Positions 41,342-49,313 of a stretch of DNA of 64,000 nt are shown one piece after another (the stretch's first letter is position 1; every line of letters begins with the position of its first letter). A program made the position numbers and the translations under genes. Source of the stretch: Leucobacter aridicollis (GTDB lineage: Bacteria; Actinomycetota; Actinomycetes; Actinomycetales; Microbacteriaceae); NCBI RefSeq assembly GCF_013409595.1, contig NZ_JACCBD010000001.1, positions 744,001 through 808,000 of the forward strand. Direction: 5' to 3'. The notes below the pieces were generated by a model that was not told the origin of the DNA, ran no database searches, and saw nothing but the letters and a program-made list of their open reading frames with translations.

Positions 41342-41794
41342 CTAGACGGGGATGCGCCGCGCGCCCGCGCCCGTGTCGCCGAGCGCATCGTCGGGGTTCA
41401 ACAACGAGCACGCCTTCATCGACAGACAGCCGCACCCGATGCAGCCCGTGAGCTCCTTCTCGAGCTGTTCGATGCCCTTGCGGCGCTGCTCGAGCACCTT
41501 CTTCCACTCGCGGGAGGCGCGCTGCCAGTCCTCGTGGGTCGGCGGGCTTGAGAGTGGCACGTTCTTGAACGCGTCCTTCACGTCTTCGAGGGGAATGCCG
41601 AGCCGTTTGGCCACCGAGATGAGCGCGACGCGGCGCAACATGTACCGCGGGAAGCGGCGCTGGTTGCCCGCCGTGCGCTGCGACGCGATGAGTTCGAGGC
41701 GCTCGTAGTAGTGCAGTGCAGATACCGGCACGCCGGTTCGGCGACTCATCTCGCCGATGCTCAGGAGCTCTTCCGGGGTGTGAACCTGTTCCAT
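41342..41794 (-). CDS. soxR: redox-sensitive transcriptional activator SoxR
   Basis: A 150-residue MerR-family protein: N-terminal helix-turn-helix (LLSIGEMSRRTGVPVSALHYYERLELI), coiled-coil dimer helix (REWKKVLEQRRKGIEQLEKEL) and the SoxR [2Fe-2S] motif CIGCGCLSMKAC (Cys 118, 121, 123, 129). I use ATG 41794, not the in-frame upstream start at 41848. It is divergent from ferredoxin fdxA and has a matching operator in between. In Actinobacteria SoxR usually responds to redox-active small molecules rather than superoxide itself. Confidence 0.93.
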   Translation of the reverse strand: MEQVHTPEELLSIGEMSRRTGVPVSALHYYERLELIASQRTAGNQRRFPRYMLRRVALISVAKRLGIPLEDVKDAFKNVPLSSPPTHEDWQRASREWKKVLEQRRKGIEQLEKELTGCIGCGCLSMKACSLLNPDDALGDTGAGARRIPV

Positions 41795-41817
41795 GACGCC
41801 TCCGATTCGCAGCGGGC

Positions 41818-41848
41818 TTGACCTCAACCTTGGTTGAGGTTTTAGCAT
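41818..41848 (+). promoter_or_regulatory. SoxR-controlled promoter of fdxA operon with SoxR box
   Basis: TTGACC (41818-41823) and TAGCAT (41843-41848) are separated by 19 bases, the overlong spacer typical of MerR-family promoters. The spacer holds a 20-bp palindrome, acctcaacc-tt-ggttgaggt (41821-41840), with 9-bp perfect arms matching the SoxR box pattern CCTCAA...TTGAGG. Confidence 0.85.
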
Positions 41849-41898
41849 AGCTCATGGGCCTCGAAACCGGGGCTCATGGTGTGACGAGGGGGATAGCC

Positions 41899-42228
41899 GT
41901 GACGTATGTCATCGCGCTGCCGTGCGTGGATCTCAAGGACAAAGCGTGCATCGACGAGTGTCCGGTCGATTGCATTTACGAGGGTGATCGGATGCTCTAC
42001 ATCCACCCCGACGAATGCGTCGACTGCGGCGCCTGCGAGCCGGTCTGCCCTGTCGAAGCGATCTACTACGAAGACGACCTTCCCGGCGAATGGCAGGAGT
42101 ACTACGGCGCGAACGTCGAGTTCTTCGACGCCGTCGGAGCGCCAGGCGGCGCAGCCCGCACCGGCCCCATCCCGGGCGATCACCCGTTCATCGCGGCCCT
42201 ACCACCTCAGGAGAGTGCACTGGCATGA
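41899..42228 (+). CDS. fdxA: 7Fe ferredoxin FdxA
   Basis: A 109-residue ferredoxin starting at GTG 41899 (VTYVIALPC), the canonical FdxA N-terminus, behind GAGGGGG. Cysteines at 9, 17, 21, 25, 40, 43, 46 and 50 give one 3Fe-4S and one 4Fe-4S cluster, as in actinobacterial FdxA. An in-frame ATG at 41854 lies 5 bases after the -10 and could be a leaderless start giving a longer form, which I consider secondary. It overlaps FprA by ATGA, pairing the electron carrier with its reductase. Confidence 0.9.
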   Translation: MTYVIALPCVDLKDKACIDECPVDCIYEGDRMLYIHPDECVDCGACEPVCPVEAIYYEDDLPGEWQEYYGANVEFFDAVGAPGGAARTGPIPGDHPFIAALPPQESALA

Positions 42229-43580
42229 TGCCGAACCGTTCCGTCGCAATCATCGGCGCGGGCCCCGCAGGGGTCTACGCCGCCGACATCCTCCAGGGCC
42301 GCGACGAGCAGGTGCGCATTGACCTGTTCGAGAAGCTCCCCGCACCGTACGGTCTCGTGCGCTACGGGGTCTCGCCCGATCACCCGCGCATCAAGAAGAT
42401 TCAGGACGCGCTGCACGACGTGCTCGAGAACCCGCGCATTCGGCTCGTATGCAACGTTGAGATTGGTACCGACGTCACGATCGCGGAGCTGCGCGACGCG
42501 TACGATGCCGTCGTGATCTCTACTGGAGCCGACCGCGACGTCGACCTGGCCGTGCCCGGCGCTGAGCTTCCGGGCTCCTACGGCGGGGCGGACTTCGTCG
42601 CGTGGTACGACGGTCACCCCGACGCGCCCCAGCAGTGGCAGCTGTCAGCCGAGTCTGTCGCGGTGATTGGTGCGGGAAACGTCGCGCTCGACGTCGCCCG
42701 GATGATTATCACCCACCCGCACCAGCTCGAGCAGACCGACATCCCCGACCACGTCGAGGCAGCGTTCAGGCAGAACCCGGTGCGCGACCTGCATCTGCTC
42801 ATCAGGCGCGGCCCCGCCGACGTGCGGTTTTCCCCGATGGAGCTGCGGGAGCTCGGCGCGCGCGAGGATGTTGACGTGATCGTTGATCCCGCCGACATGG
42901 AGCTCGACGAGCACGCTGAACGCATGGTCGCTCAGTTCAATCAGCGTCGCATCATCGTGAAAACGCTCACCGAGTGGGCACACCAGGATCCGGCGACCCT
43001 TACCGCGTCACGCCGCGTGCACCTGCACTTCTTCCAGCAGCCGTCGCGGATCCTCGGAACGGATCGCGTCACCGCGATCGAGATGGAACGCACCCAACCC
43101 GACGAGCTTGGACGCATTACCGGCACCGGCGAGACCGTGCAGCACAACGTTGGTGCCGTCTACCGCACCATCGGCTACCGCTCGACGCCCGTGCCAGGGG
43201 TCCCGTTCGACGACGCGACGGGCACGATCCCCGACGACGCCGGCCGCATCCTCGACGCCGACGGCGAGCCGATCCCCGGGCTGTACGCGACCGGCTGGAT
43301 CCGGCGCGGACCGGTCGGACTCATCGGCTCGACGAAGTCCGACGCTGCCGAGGCGATCGACAGCCTGATCACCGACCTCGCGGCGCGGCCAGGCGCGGCG
43401 CCCGAGGGCGCGGCCGATGCGCTCGTCGCCCGCCTCACCGACGCCGTCGGTTGGGACGGCTGGCTGCGGATCGACGAGGCCGAGAAGCGACTCGGAGCTG
43501 AACGCGGTCGCGAACGCACGAAGATCGTCACCCGCGAGGCACTCATGAACCACGCACGAGAGATGGAGCACACGAGATGA
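42225..43580 (+). CDS. fprA: ferredoxin/flavodoxin-NADP+ reductase, FprA type
   Basis: A 451-residue adrenodoxin-reductase-like flavoprotein. The FAD fold (VAIIGAGPAGVYAADIL) is near the N-terminus, PYGLVRYGVSPDHPRIK follows, the NADP fold (VAVIGAGNVALDVARMI) is in the middle and GWIRRGPVGLIGSTKSDA near the end. The start is ATG 42225 (a second ATG follows at 42228), overlapping fdxA. It passes electrons from NADPH to FdxA for P450s, Fe-S repair or SoxR reduction. Confidence 0.9.
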   Translation: MMPNRSVAIIGAGPAGVYAADILQGRDEQVRIDLFEKLPAPYGLVRYGVSPDHPRIKKIQDALHDVLENPRIRLVCNVEIGTDVTIAELRDAYDAVVISTGADRDVDLAVPGAELPGSYGGADFVAWYDGHPDAPQQWQLSAESVAVIGAGNVALDVARMIITHPHQLEQTDIPDHVEAAFRQNPVRDLHLLIRRGPADVRFSPMELRELGAREDVDVIVDPADMELDEHAERMVAQFNQRRIIVKTLTEWAHQDPATLTASRRVHLHFFQQPSRILGTDRVTAIEMERTQPDELGRITGTGETVQHNVGAVYRTIGYRSTPVPGVPFDDATGTIPDDAGRILDADGEPIPGLYATGWIRRGPVGLIGSTKSDAAEAIDSLITDLAARPGAAPEGAADALVARLTDAVGWDGWLRIDEAEKRLGAERGRERTKIVTREALMNHAREMEHTR

Positions 43581-44182
43581 GCCAGAACACCGGGCACGGT
43601 ACGGGCCCGAGCACGAGCCAGGACGCGGACAGCGCCACCACTGCGGAAGTGTCGGAGGTGCTTGCAGGCGCCGCAGCGAGCCACGCGGCGGACCTCGCGA
43701 CGAACTTCAAGAATGCGTTCAGATATCACCCGGCAGGCGTCGCGCTCATCACGGCGAGCACGCCCGAGGGACCCGTCGGCCTGACCGCGTCGAGCGTCGC
43801 ATCCGTCGCAGTCGATCCGGCCGCGCTCGTCTTCTCGGTGACGCGCACCACTGGCAGCGCCGGCCTGATCCTCGCCGCCGACTCGTTCCTCGTGCACCTG
43901 CTTGATGCCGAGCACGCGCCGATTGCACAGCAGTTCGCCGTGTCGGGCGGTGAGCGCTTCACCGAGGCGCAGGGCTGGGCGACGCTCGCGACCGGCGAGC
44001 CGCACCTCGCGAGCGCCCGGTCGGCGCTGCGGGCGCGCACCCTCCGGCAGATCCCCGTCGGCGACTCGATGCTCGTCGTCGCCGAGGTGCTCGAGATCCA
44101 CACCGGCCCCGAGGACCCCGCGGCGAGCGTGCCCATGGCCTATCGGGATCGCGCATTCACCAGACTCGGCGAACGGCTCTAG
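43577..44182 (+). CDS. flavin reductase (DIM6/NTAB family)
   Basis: A 201-residue FMN-binding split-barrel flavin reductase (FKNAFRYHPAGVALITASTPEGPVGLTASSVASVA, VDPAALVFSVTRTTGSA, DSFLVHLL). The first about 35 residues are Ala/Ser/Thr-rich and probably disordered. It overlaps fprA by ATGA. Such proteins supply reduced FMN to monooxygenases or other acceptors. Within this redox block it likely feeds electrons or removes oxidised flavins. Confidence 0.83.
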   Translation: MSQNTGHGTGPSTSQDADSATTAEVSEVLAGAAASHAADLATNFKNAFRYHPAGVALITASTPEGPVGLTASSVASVAVDPAALVFSVTRTTGSAGLILAADSFLVHLLDAEHAPIAQQFAVSGGERFTEAQGWATLATGEPHLASARSALRARTLRQIPVGDSMLVVAEVLEIHTGPEDPAASVPMAYRDRAFTRLGERL

Positions 44183-44252
44183 CGGCGGGGGAGACCCTGA
44201 CCGCGGGCCAGCCGCCCCGACTCACCACAGATTCAACGAAAGGAACACTCAC

Positions 44253-44852
44253 ATGTCCGTCTACACCCTTCCCGACCTGCCCTACGACTACAGCGCGCTC
44301 GCGCCGCACATCTCGGGCCGCATCATGGAACTGCACCACTCGAAGCACCACCAGGCATACGTGACCGGCGCGAACACCGCGCTCGAGCAGCTCGCGGAGG
44401 CCCGCGAGTCGGGCAACCTCGCGAACGTGAACAAGCTCGAGAAGGACCTGGCGTTCAACCTCGGCGGCCACATCAACCACAGCATCTTCTGGGAGAACCT
44501 GTCGCCGAACGGCGGCGGCGATCCCGAGGGGGACCTCGCCGAGGCGCTCGGCACGCACTTCGGGTCGCTCGAGCAGTTCCGCGCGCACTTCACGGCAACG
44601 GCAATGGGCGTGCAGGGCTCGGGCTGGTCGGTGCTCGCGTGGGATGAACTCGGGAAGCGCCCCGTGATCTTCCAGCTCTTCGATCAGCAGGGCAACGCGC
44701 CGCTTGGCGTCACCCCGCTGCTGCAGCTCGACGTGTGGGAGCACGCGTACTACCTCGACTACGAGAACGTTCGCGCCGACTACGTCAAGGCCTTCTGGAA
44801 CCTCGTGAACTGGGAGGACGTTGCGCGCCGGTTCGCGGCTGTCCAGAAGTAA
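44253..44852 (+). CDS. sodA: superoxide dismutase, Fe/Mn family
   Basis: A 199-residue SOD with metal ligands: His28 in MELHHSKHHQAYV, NHSIFWENL, LDVWEHAYYLDY (Asp and His) and FNLGGHINHSIF, the usual Mn/Fe fold. AAAGGAAC 7 bases upstream sets the start. It is separated by 70 bases from the flavin reductase and may have its own promoter. It completes the SoxR-adjacent oxidative-stress block. Confidence 0.93.
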   Translation: MSVYTLPDLPYDYSALAPHISGRIMELHHSKHHQAYVTGANTALEQLAEARESGNLANVNKLEKDLAFNLGGHINHSIFWENLSPNGGGDPEGDLAEALGTHFGSLEQFRAHFTATAMGVQGSGWSVLAWDELGKRPVIFQLFDQQGNAPLGVTPLLQLDVWEHAYYLDYENVRADYVKAFWNLVNWEDVARRFAAVQK

Positions 44853-44875
44853 TCGCACAGCACTCTCGCTGCGCA

Positions 44876-44914
44876 GGCAGGGCGCGGTCGCTCACGAGGC
44901 GGCCGCGCCCTGCC
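44876..44914 (+). terminator. terminator after sodA
   Basis: ggcagggcgcggtcgc pairs with gcggccgcgccctgcc (one G-U) around tcacgag, 24 bases after the stop. A strong intrinsic-type hairpin. Confidence 0.7.
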
Positions 44915-44953
44915 ATTGGTATTGCACAACCACACGAACCCGAGGGGAACGAA

Positions 44954-45658
44954 ATGTCAGTCGTGATCATTGGAGCGAGCAGGGGACTCGGGCGTGCGCT
45001 TGCCACCGGCCTTGCCGACGCGGGGCACACGGTCGTTGGGGTCGCGAGGACGATCCCCGAGAGCGAGCCGGCCTGGATCGCGGCGGATCTCGCGCGACCG
45101 TCCGAGGCGGCGGAACGCATCGCTGCGGGAATAGGGGACGACGTCGACACGATCATCTGGAACGTCGGGATCTGGGAGCGTCAGGCGTTCACCGACGCGT
45201 ATGACTTCACGGCGGCGGGGGAAGCGCACGACGCCGAGGTCGAGACGCTCATCACGACGAACGTCACGGCAGCGGTGATCGTGCTGCGGCGGCTGCTCCC
45301 AGCGCTCCTCCGTCAGGATCGGCCCCGCGTGATCATCACCGGCTCGACGTCGGGGCTTGCCGGGAGCGGCCGACCCGAGGTGGCGTTCGGTGCCTCGAAG
45401 CATGCGATCCACGGCATCGCCGACGCGTTGCGCGAGGGATACCGGGCCGACCGGCTCGCCGTGACGACGATGCAGCTCGGCTATCTGAACACGGAGGACG
45501 GGCTCGACGTTCCCGAGCTGGATGCCGCTGCGCGCGGGGCGGGAACCCTCATCCCCGTCCACGACGTCGTGAAGATCGTGCGCACGCTGCTTGAACTCTC
45601 ACCGGCAGCGTTCGTGCGGGATCTGACGCTCCCCGCGATCCTCGACGAACGCTTCTAG
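44954..45658 (+). CDS. short-chain dehydrogenase/reductase-like protein, catalytic Tyr replaced by Phe
   Basis: A 234-residue SDR-fold protein with a Rossmann start (VVIIGASRGLGRALATGL), IIWNVGIW in place of NNAG, Ser in ITGSTSGLAGSG and AFGASKHA where YxxxK is expected. The conserved catalytic Tyr is Phe145 (Lys149 is present). Loss of the Tyr hydroxyl usually abolishes reductase activity, so this may be a non-catalytic or altered-function SDR. CGAGGGGAA upstream supports ATG 44954. Confidence 0.8.
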   Translation: MSVVIIGASRGLGRALATGLADAGHTVVGVARTIPESEPAWIAADLARPSEAAERIAAGIGDDVDTIIWNVGIWERQAFTDAYDFTAAGEAHDAEVETLITTNVTAAVIVLRRLLPALLRQDRPRVIITGSTSGLAGSGRPEVAFGASKHAIHGIADALREGYRADRLAVTTMQLGYLNTEDGLDVPELDAAARGAGTLIPVHDVVKIVRTLLELSPAAFVRDLTLPAILDERF

Positions 45659-45682
45659 CCCGACGGCGATCCCGCGCTCCGC

Positions 45683-45739
45683 CGCCGGGCGTCGGCCTGG
45701 CCGCCGGGCGTCGGCCTGGCCGCCGGGCGTCGGCCTGGC
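45683..45739 (+). repeat. three perfect 19-bp tandem repeats
   Basis: The unit cgccgggcgtcggcctggc occurs three times without change at 45683, 45702 and 45721. It lies between convergent genes. Each unit has hairpin potential with the next sequence. Confidence 0.85.
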
Positions 45740-45748
45740 GGCCCGGCG
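45721..45748. terminator. hairpin formed by last tandem unit
   Basis: cgccgggc (start of the third unit) pairs with gcccggcg (45741-45748) across 12 bases. It is placed between the SDR gene end at 45658 and the response-regulator end at 45755, so it could terminate either strand. Confidence 0.5.
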
Positions 45749-45754
45749 CAGGGC

Positions 45755-46426
45755 TCAGGCGCCGGGAACGAGGAGCCCGCTCTCGTACGCGAGGATGACG
45801 AGCTGCGCGCGGTCGTGGGCGTAGACCTTCGCCATGATGCGGTTCACGTGCGTCTTCGCGGTGTGCGGCGAGATCACGAGTTCCTCGGCGATCTCTTGAT
45901 TCGACCTGCCGCGCGCAACAAGCAGCAGGACCTCGTGCTCGCGCTCCGTGAGCGAGGCAAGCTCGGGCGGCAGCGAGCCACCGGGTGCTCGCTCCGGCGG
46001 CGTCGCGATGTAGCGTGTGATGAGGCTGCGCGTTGCTGCGGAGGACAGCAGTGCGTCGCCTTCGTTGATGGCGTGCACCGCCCGAATGATCTCCTCGGGC
46101 TCGGCACCCTTCCCGAGGAAGCCGCTCGCACCGGCCCGCAACGCGGCGACGACGTGCTCGTCCTCCTCGAAGGTCGTGAGGATGAGCACGCGTGTTCCCG
46201 CGTTGTCGGGGTCACCGCAGATTTCGGTGGTCGCGGCAATCCCATCGGTGACTGGCATGCGAATATCCATGAGCACGACGTCAGGCCGCAGCGCGGCGGT
46301 CTGCGCGATCGCGTCGGCGCCATTGACGGCCTGGCCGACTACCTCGATGGTCGGGTCGCCACTGAGAATGTCGCTCACGGCCTGGCGGATCAACGATTGG
46401 TCGTCTGCGATGAGTACTCGGATCAT
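45755..46426 (-). CDS. NarL/LuxR-type response regulator
   Basis: A 223-residue regulator: receiver with phosphoacceptor Asp54 (VVLMDIRMPVTDGI) and a C-terminal LuxR helix-turn-helix (LTEREHEVLLLVARGRSNQEIAEEL, then SPHTAKTHVNRIMAKV). It overlaps the upstream kinase gene by ATGA. Being divergent from the DUF4956/VTC operon, it is the probable regulator of that operon through the palindrome at 47723. Confidence 0.88.
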   Translation of the reverse strand: MIRVLIADDQSLIRQAVSDILSGDPTIEVVGQAVNGADAIAQTAALRPDVVLMDIRMPVTDGIAATTEICGDPDNAGTRVLILTTFEEDEHVVAALRAGASGFLGKGAEPEEIIRAVHAINEGDALLSSAATRSLITRYIATPPERAPGGSLPPELASLTEREHEVLLLVARGRSNQEIAEELVISPHTAKTHVNRIMAKVYAHDRAQLVILAYESGLLVPGA

Positions 46427-47676
46427 GCGGGTTCCCCGCTCTCGTGTGAGTCGTGCGGTTCGGCGCCACGTGGCAGGGTGGCGGCGAGGGTGAATCTGTC
46501 GCGCAGCGACGTGATCTCGACACTGCCGCCGACCGCCGCGACGCGCTCGCGGATGCCCGTCAGTCCGAGCCCGCCGCGGTGCGGGTCTCGCTGGTTTGGG
46601 GATCGGTCGGAGACTGGATTCGTGATGCTGATCGAGAGGGTTGTGCCAGCCGCGGTGATGCTGAGATCAGCCTCGCCACCCGCGCCGTGTTTGAGCGCGT
46701 TCGTGAGCCCCTCTTGCACGATCCGATACGCGACGGTGCCGGTTGTGGGGGCGATGCGGTCAAGGTCGCCGGTCGTCGTCGCGCTCACTCGCAGACCGGC
46801 CGCGGCGAAGCTCGTATAGAGCTCGTCAAGGTCTTTGATACCGCGCTGCGGCGCGGCGTTCGCGTCTGGGTCGGCGCCGCCCGCGCCGGGGTTGGCCGAG
46901 TCGGCACGGAGGTACTGCAGCAGGGTGCCGATCTCGGTGAGCACGAGGCGTGCCGAGGTTCGGATCGTGCCGAGCGATGCGCGGGCTTTCTCGGGCGCGG
47001 ATCCGAGCGAGCTCGATGCAACCCCGGCGTTCAGGCTGATCACCGAGATCTGGTGGGCGACGGTGTCGTGCAGATCCTGGGCGATCCGCAGGCGCTCCTC
47101 GGCGACCCTGCGATGTACTTCCGCCTCGCGGGTCTGTTCGGCTCGCTCTGCCCGTTCGGTCGCCGCCGCCACGAACTCACGATGCGAGCGCGAGCTGTCG
47201 CCGAGGGCTGCAGCGACTGCGATGCCGGCGGCGATTTGGAAAATGCTGGGGTCGATGACGCCGAACTCGGCCACGGTCACCGAAAGCACGACGACGAGGG
47301 TGGTCGCGGCCCCGCCAACCGCGAGCGTCGTACGTCTGTCGGTACCGCTTCCGACGCTGTACGCAGCAAGGACCGCGACGATCCCCACTCCGGTCGCGGG
47401 CGCGTGCAGCGCAATCATCGCGCAGAAGAGCCCGAGGGCCGCTGAGAGGGTCAGGATCGAGAAGCGCCGCCGCAGCGGGATGAGCAGGATGGCGCCGAGG
47501 AGCACGATCAGCGGGAGGCCGTCAAGGAGGGGGCCGCGAGGCCCGCCAGGGTGGGGTGCCCCCAGCCCCATGCCCGGACCAGGTACGAGCGTCGTCACGA
47601 CGGCGACGAGCGCGCCCAGCAGGTCGCCAGCCCACGAGGGGATTCGCAGGGGAGATCTGGTGGGAGGCGCCGACAT
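46423..47676 (-). CDS. NarL-type sensor histidine kinase (HisKA_3)
   Basis: A 417-residue kinase: about five hydrophobic segments in the first 155 residues with short loops, a coiled coil (ATERAERAEQTREAEVHRRVAEERLRIAQ) and the HisKA_3 phosphorylation site DLHDTVAHQ (His203), then the ATPase domain ending GGLGLTGIRERVAAVGG. No large extracytoplasmic domain exists, so the sensing is probably in the membrane or by cell-envelope stress. Confidence 0.87.
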   Translation of the reverse strand: MSAPPTRSPLRIPSWAGDLLGALVAVVTTLVPGPGMGLGAPHPGGPRGPLLDGLPLIVLLGAILLIPLRRRFSILTLSAALGLFCAMIALHAPATGVGIVAVLAAYSVGSGTDRRTTLAVGGAATTLVVVLSVTVAEFGVIDPSIFQIAAGIAVAAALGDSSRSHREFVAAATERAERAEQTREAEVHRRVAEERLRIAQDLHDTVAHQISVISLNAGVASSSLGSAPEKARASLGTIRTSARLVLTEIGTLLQYLRADSANPGAGGADPDANAAPQRGIKDLDELYTSFAAAGLRVSATTTGDLDRIAPTTGTVAYRIVQEGLTNALKHGAGGEADLSITAAGTTLSISITNPVSDRSPNQRDPHRGGLGLTGIRERVAAVGGSVEITSLRDRFTLAATLPRGAEPHDSHESGEPA

Positions 47677-47722
47677 AGCACCATTGTCGCAGGGGGACGG
47701 CAGCAGGGCATCGACTCAGCGC

Positions 47723-47760
47723 GGTACCTCGCATACCGCGAACGCGGTACGCGAGGTGCC
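47723..47760. promoter_or_regulatory. 38-bp imperfect palindrome between two-component system and DUF4956 operon
   Basis: Inner arms taccgcg/cgcggta and outer arms ggtacctcgc/gcgaggtgcc (one mismatch) are centred on AA at 47741-47742. It lies in the shared 171-base gap between the divergent kinase (start 47676) and DUF4956 (start 47848) genes. It is a good candidate binding site for the NarL-type regulator. Confidence 0.55.
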
Positions 47761-47847
47761 TGCGCCAGAGGGACGCGGCACAGCCCGAGCGCGACGAGTC
47801 TTGAGGTATCGACATTCCGTCGACGTTTGATACTCGAAGGGCAACCC

Positions 47848-48468
47848 GTGAACTCCAACACACTGATTCTCGCCGCCGTCGACGTTGCCGCCACCGCGGT
47901 GCTCGTGCTCGGCATCTACTACCGCAGGCACCGCAGACGCGATCTCGTCGTTGCCTTCTTCGGAGTGAACATCGGAGTGCTTGCGGTCGCGACGGTGCTG
48001 AGCTCCACCGAGGTCGCACTTGGCCTTGGCCTGGGGCTGTTTGGCGTGCTCAGCATTATCCGGTTGCGCTCATCAGAGATATCGCAGCGCGAGGTCGCCT
48101 ACTACTTCGCCACGCTCGCCATGGGGCTGATCGGAGGGCTCGGAGGCGCGAACATTGCCGTGCCGGCCGGACTGATCACGCTGATCGTCGTGATCATGTG
48201 GGCCGTTGATCACCCGGCGCTGCTGCCGGCGAGCCGCCACCAGATCGTTCGGTTGGACCGAGCGATCGCCGACGAGCTCGAGCTGCGCGACGAACTCGCG
48301 AGCCGGCTCGGCGGCGACGTGACGGCCCTGACCGTGCAGCACCTTGACCTGGTGAACGACAGCACCCTGGTCGACGTGCGCTACACGCTGCGTGGCCTCG
48401 TGCGCCGAACCGCGCTCGCCAGGGTCACCCCAAAACAGCGGATCGCGCTTGCGGAGGAGGCCCGATGA
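47848..48468 (+). CDS. DUF4956 membrane protein
   Basis: A 206-residue protein: about four membrane segments in the N-terminal half (LILAAVDVAATAVLVLGIYY, LVVAFFGVNIGVLAVATVL, SEISQREVAYYFATLAMGLIGGLG) and a soluble C-terminal half. The GTG at 47848 has GAAGGG 6 bases upstream. DUF4956 genes are known to sit beside VTC-domain polymerase genes, as here. An intact operon with its VTC partner supports a polyphosphate- or envelope-related role. Confidence 0.82.
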   Translation: MNSNTLILAAVDVAATAVLVLGIYYRRHRRRDLVVAFFGVNIGVLAVATVLSSTEVALGLGLGLFGVLSIIRLRSSEISQREVAYYFATLAMGLIGGLGGANIAVPAGLITLIVVIMWAVDHPALLPASRHQIVRLDRAIADELELRDELASRLGGDVTALTVQHLDLVNDSTLVDVRYTLRGLVRRTALARVTPKQRIALAEEAR

Positions 48469-49313
48469 TTGCCGGCTTCGAACAGCGTGCGCCCGCCAGG
48501 CCCGCGCCGGCGGCCCATCCCGTCGAGGGGTTCGCAGCAGGGCTGCCACCGATCGCGCTCGACGACCTCGTGAGCGAGGCACCCCTGATGACTCGCGTGG
48601 ACAGGAAATACCTGCTGCCCGTCTCGGACGCGCTACGTACCCTCGAGAGCGTTGCGCCCGGCGCGCGCGTGCTTGAGATCGCCGGCCGCCGCAGGCTCGC
48701 GTACGACTCTGTCTACTTCGACACCGCGGAGCACACGGCGTACCGGCTTACCGCGCAGCGCCGCAGGCGCCGCTTCAAAGTTCGCACGCGGCGCTACGTC
48801 GACACCGAAACCTGCTTCCTTGAAGCGAAGACGAAGGACGGTCGCGGTCGGACGGTGAAGCAGCGCATTCCATACGCTGCCGCAGATGCCGGGGCGCTCA
48901 CACCAGAGGGGCGCGCGTTCGTCGGGCACATCCTCACGACCAATGGACATCCTGCGGCGACCGTCGCCGGGCTCACAGCCGGGACCACGAGCCGCTACCG
49001 TCGCACCACGCTGCTGCTCCCTGACGGCAGCCGCGCGACGATCGATACGGACCTGCTGTGGTGCGACGAGTCGGGCGCCCGCGCCAGGCTGGATTGCCAC
49101 GTCATCGTCGAATCCAAGTCGGTCGGGCCGCGCAGCGAACTCGACAGCGCGCTCTGGCGTGCCGGGCACCGGCCCACAAGCATCAGCAAGTTCGGCACGG
49201 GCACCGCCGCACTCCACCCGGAGCTGCCGCGCAATAAGTGGGCGCGCACGCTGCTCGCACCCTTCATCTATGAACCAGATACACGCCACACCCAGCAAAG
49301 GAACACACGATGA
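48465..49313 (+). CDS. VTC-domain polyphosphate polymerase-like protein
   Basis: A 282-residue protein with the VTC catalytic fold: LMTRVDRKYLLP, SVYFDTAEHTAYRL, RRRFKVRTRRYVDTETCFLEAKTK, TSRYRRTTLLLP, IDTDLLWC, VIVESKS and ISKF, i.e. the basic tunnel residues and acidic metal ligands. In eukaryotes VTC4 makes polyphosphate from ATP; bacterial homologues are poorly studied. It overlaps both neighbours by ATGA, so the DUF4956 protein, this enzyme and the lipoprotein are made together. Confidence 0.82.
   Translation: MIAGFEQRAPARPAPAAHPVEGFAAGLPPIALDDLVSEAPLMTRVDRKYLLPVSDALRTLESVAPGARVLEIAGRRRLAYDSVYFDTAEHTAYRLTAQRRRRRFKVRTRRYVDTETCFLEAKTKDGRGRTVKQRIPYAAADAGALTPEGRAFVGHILTTNGHPAATVAGLTAGTTSRYRRTTLLLPDGSRATIDTDLLWCDESGARARLDCHVIVESKSVGPRSELDSALWRAGHRPTSISKFGTGTAALHPELPRNKWARTLLAPFIYEPDTRHTQQRNTR

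Noticed and set aside
45683..45739. Possible mini-CRISPR array
   Set aside because: Repeats are directly adjacent with no spacers and no cas genes are in the window.
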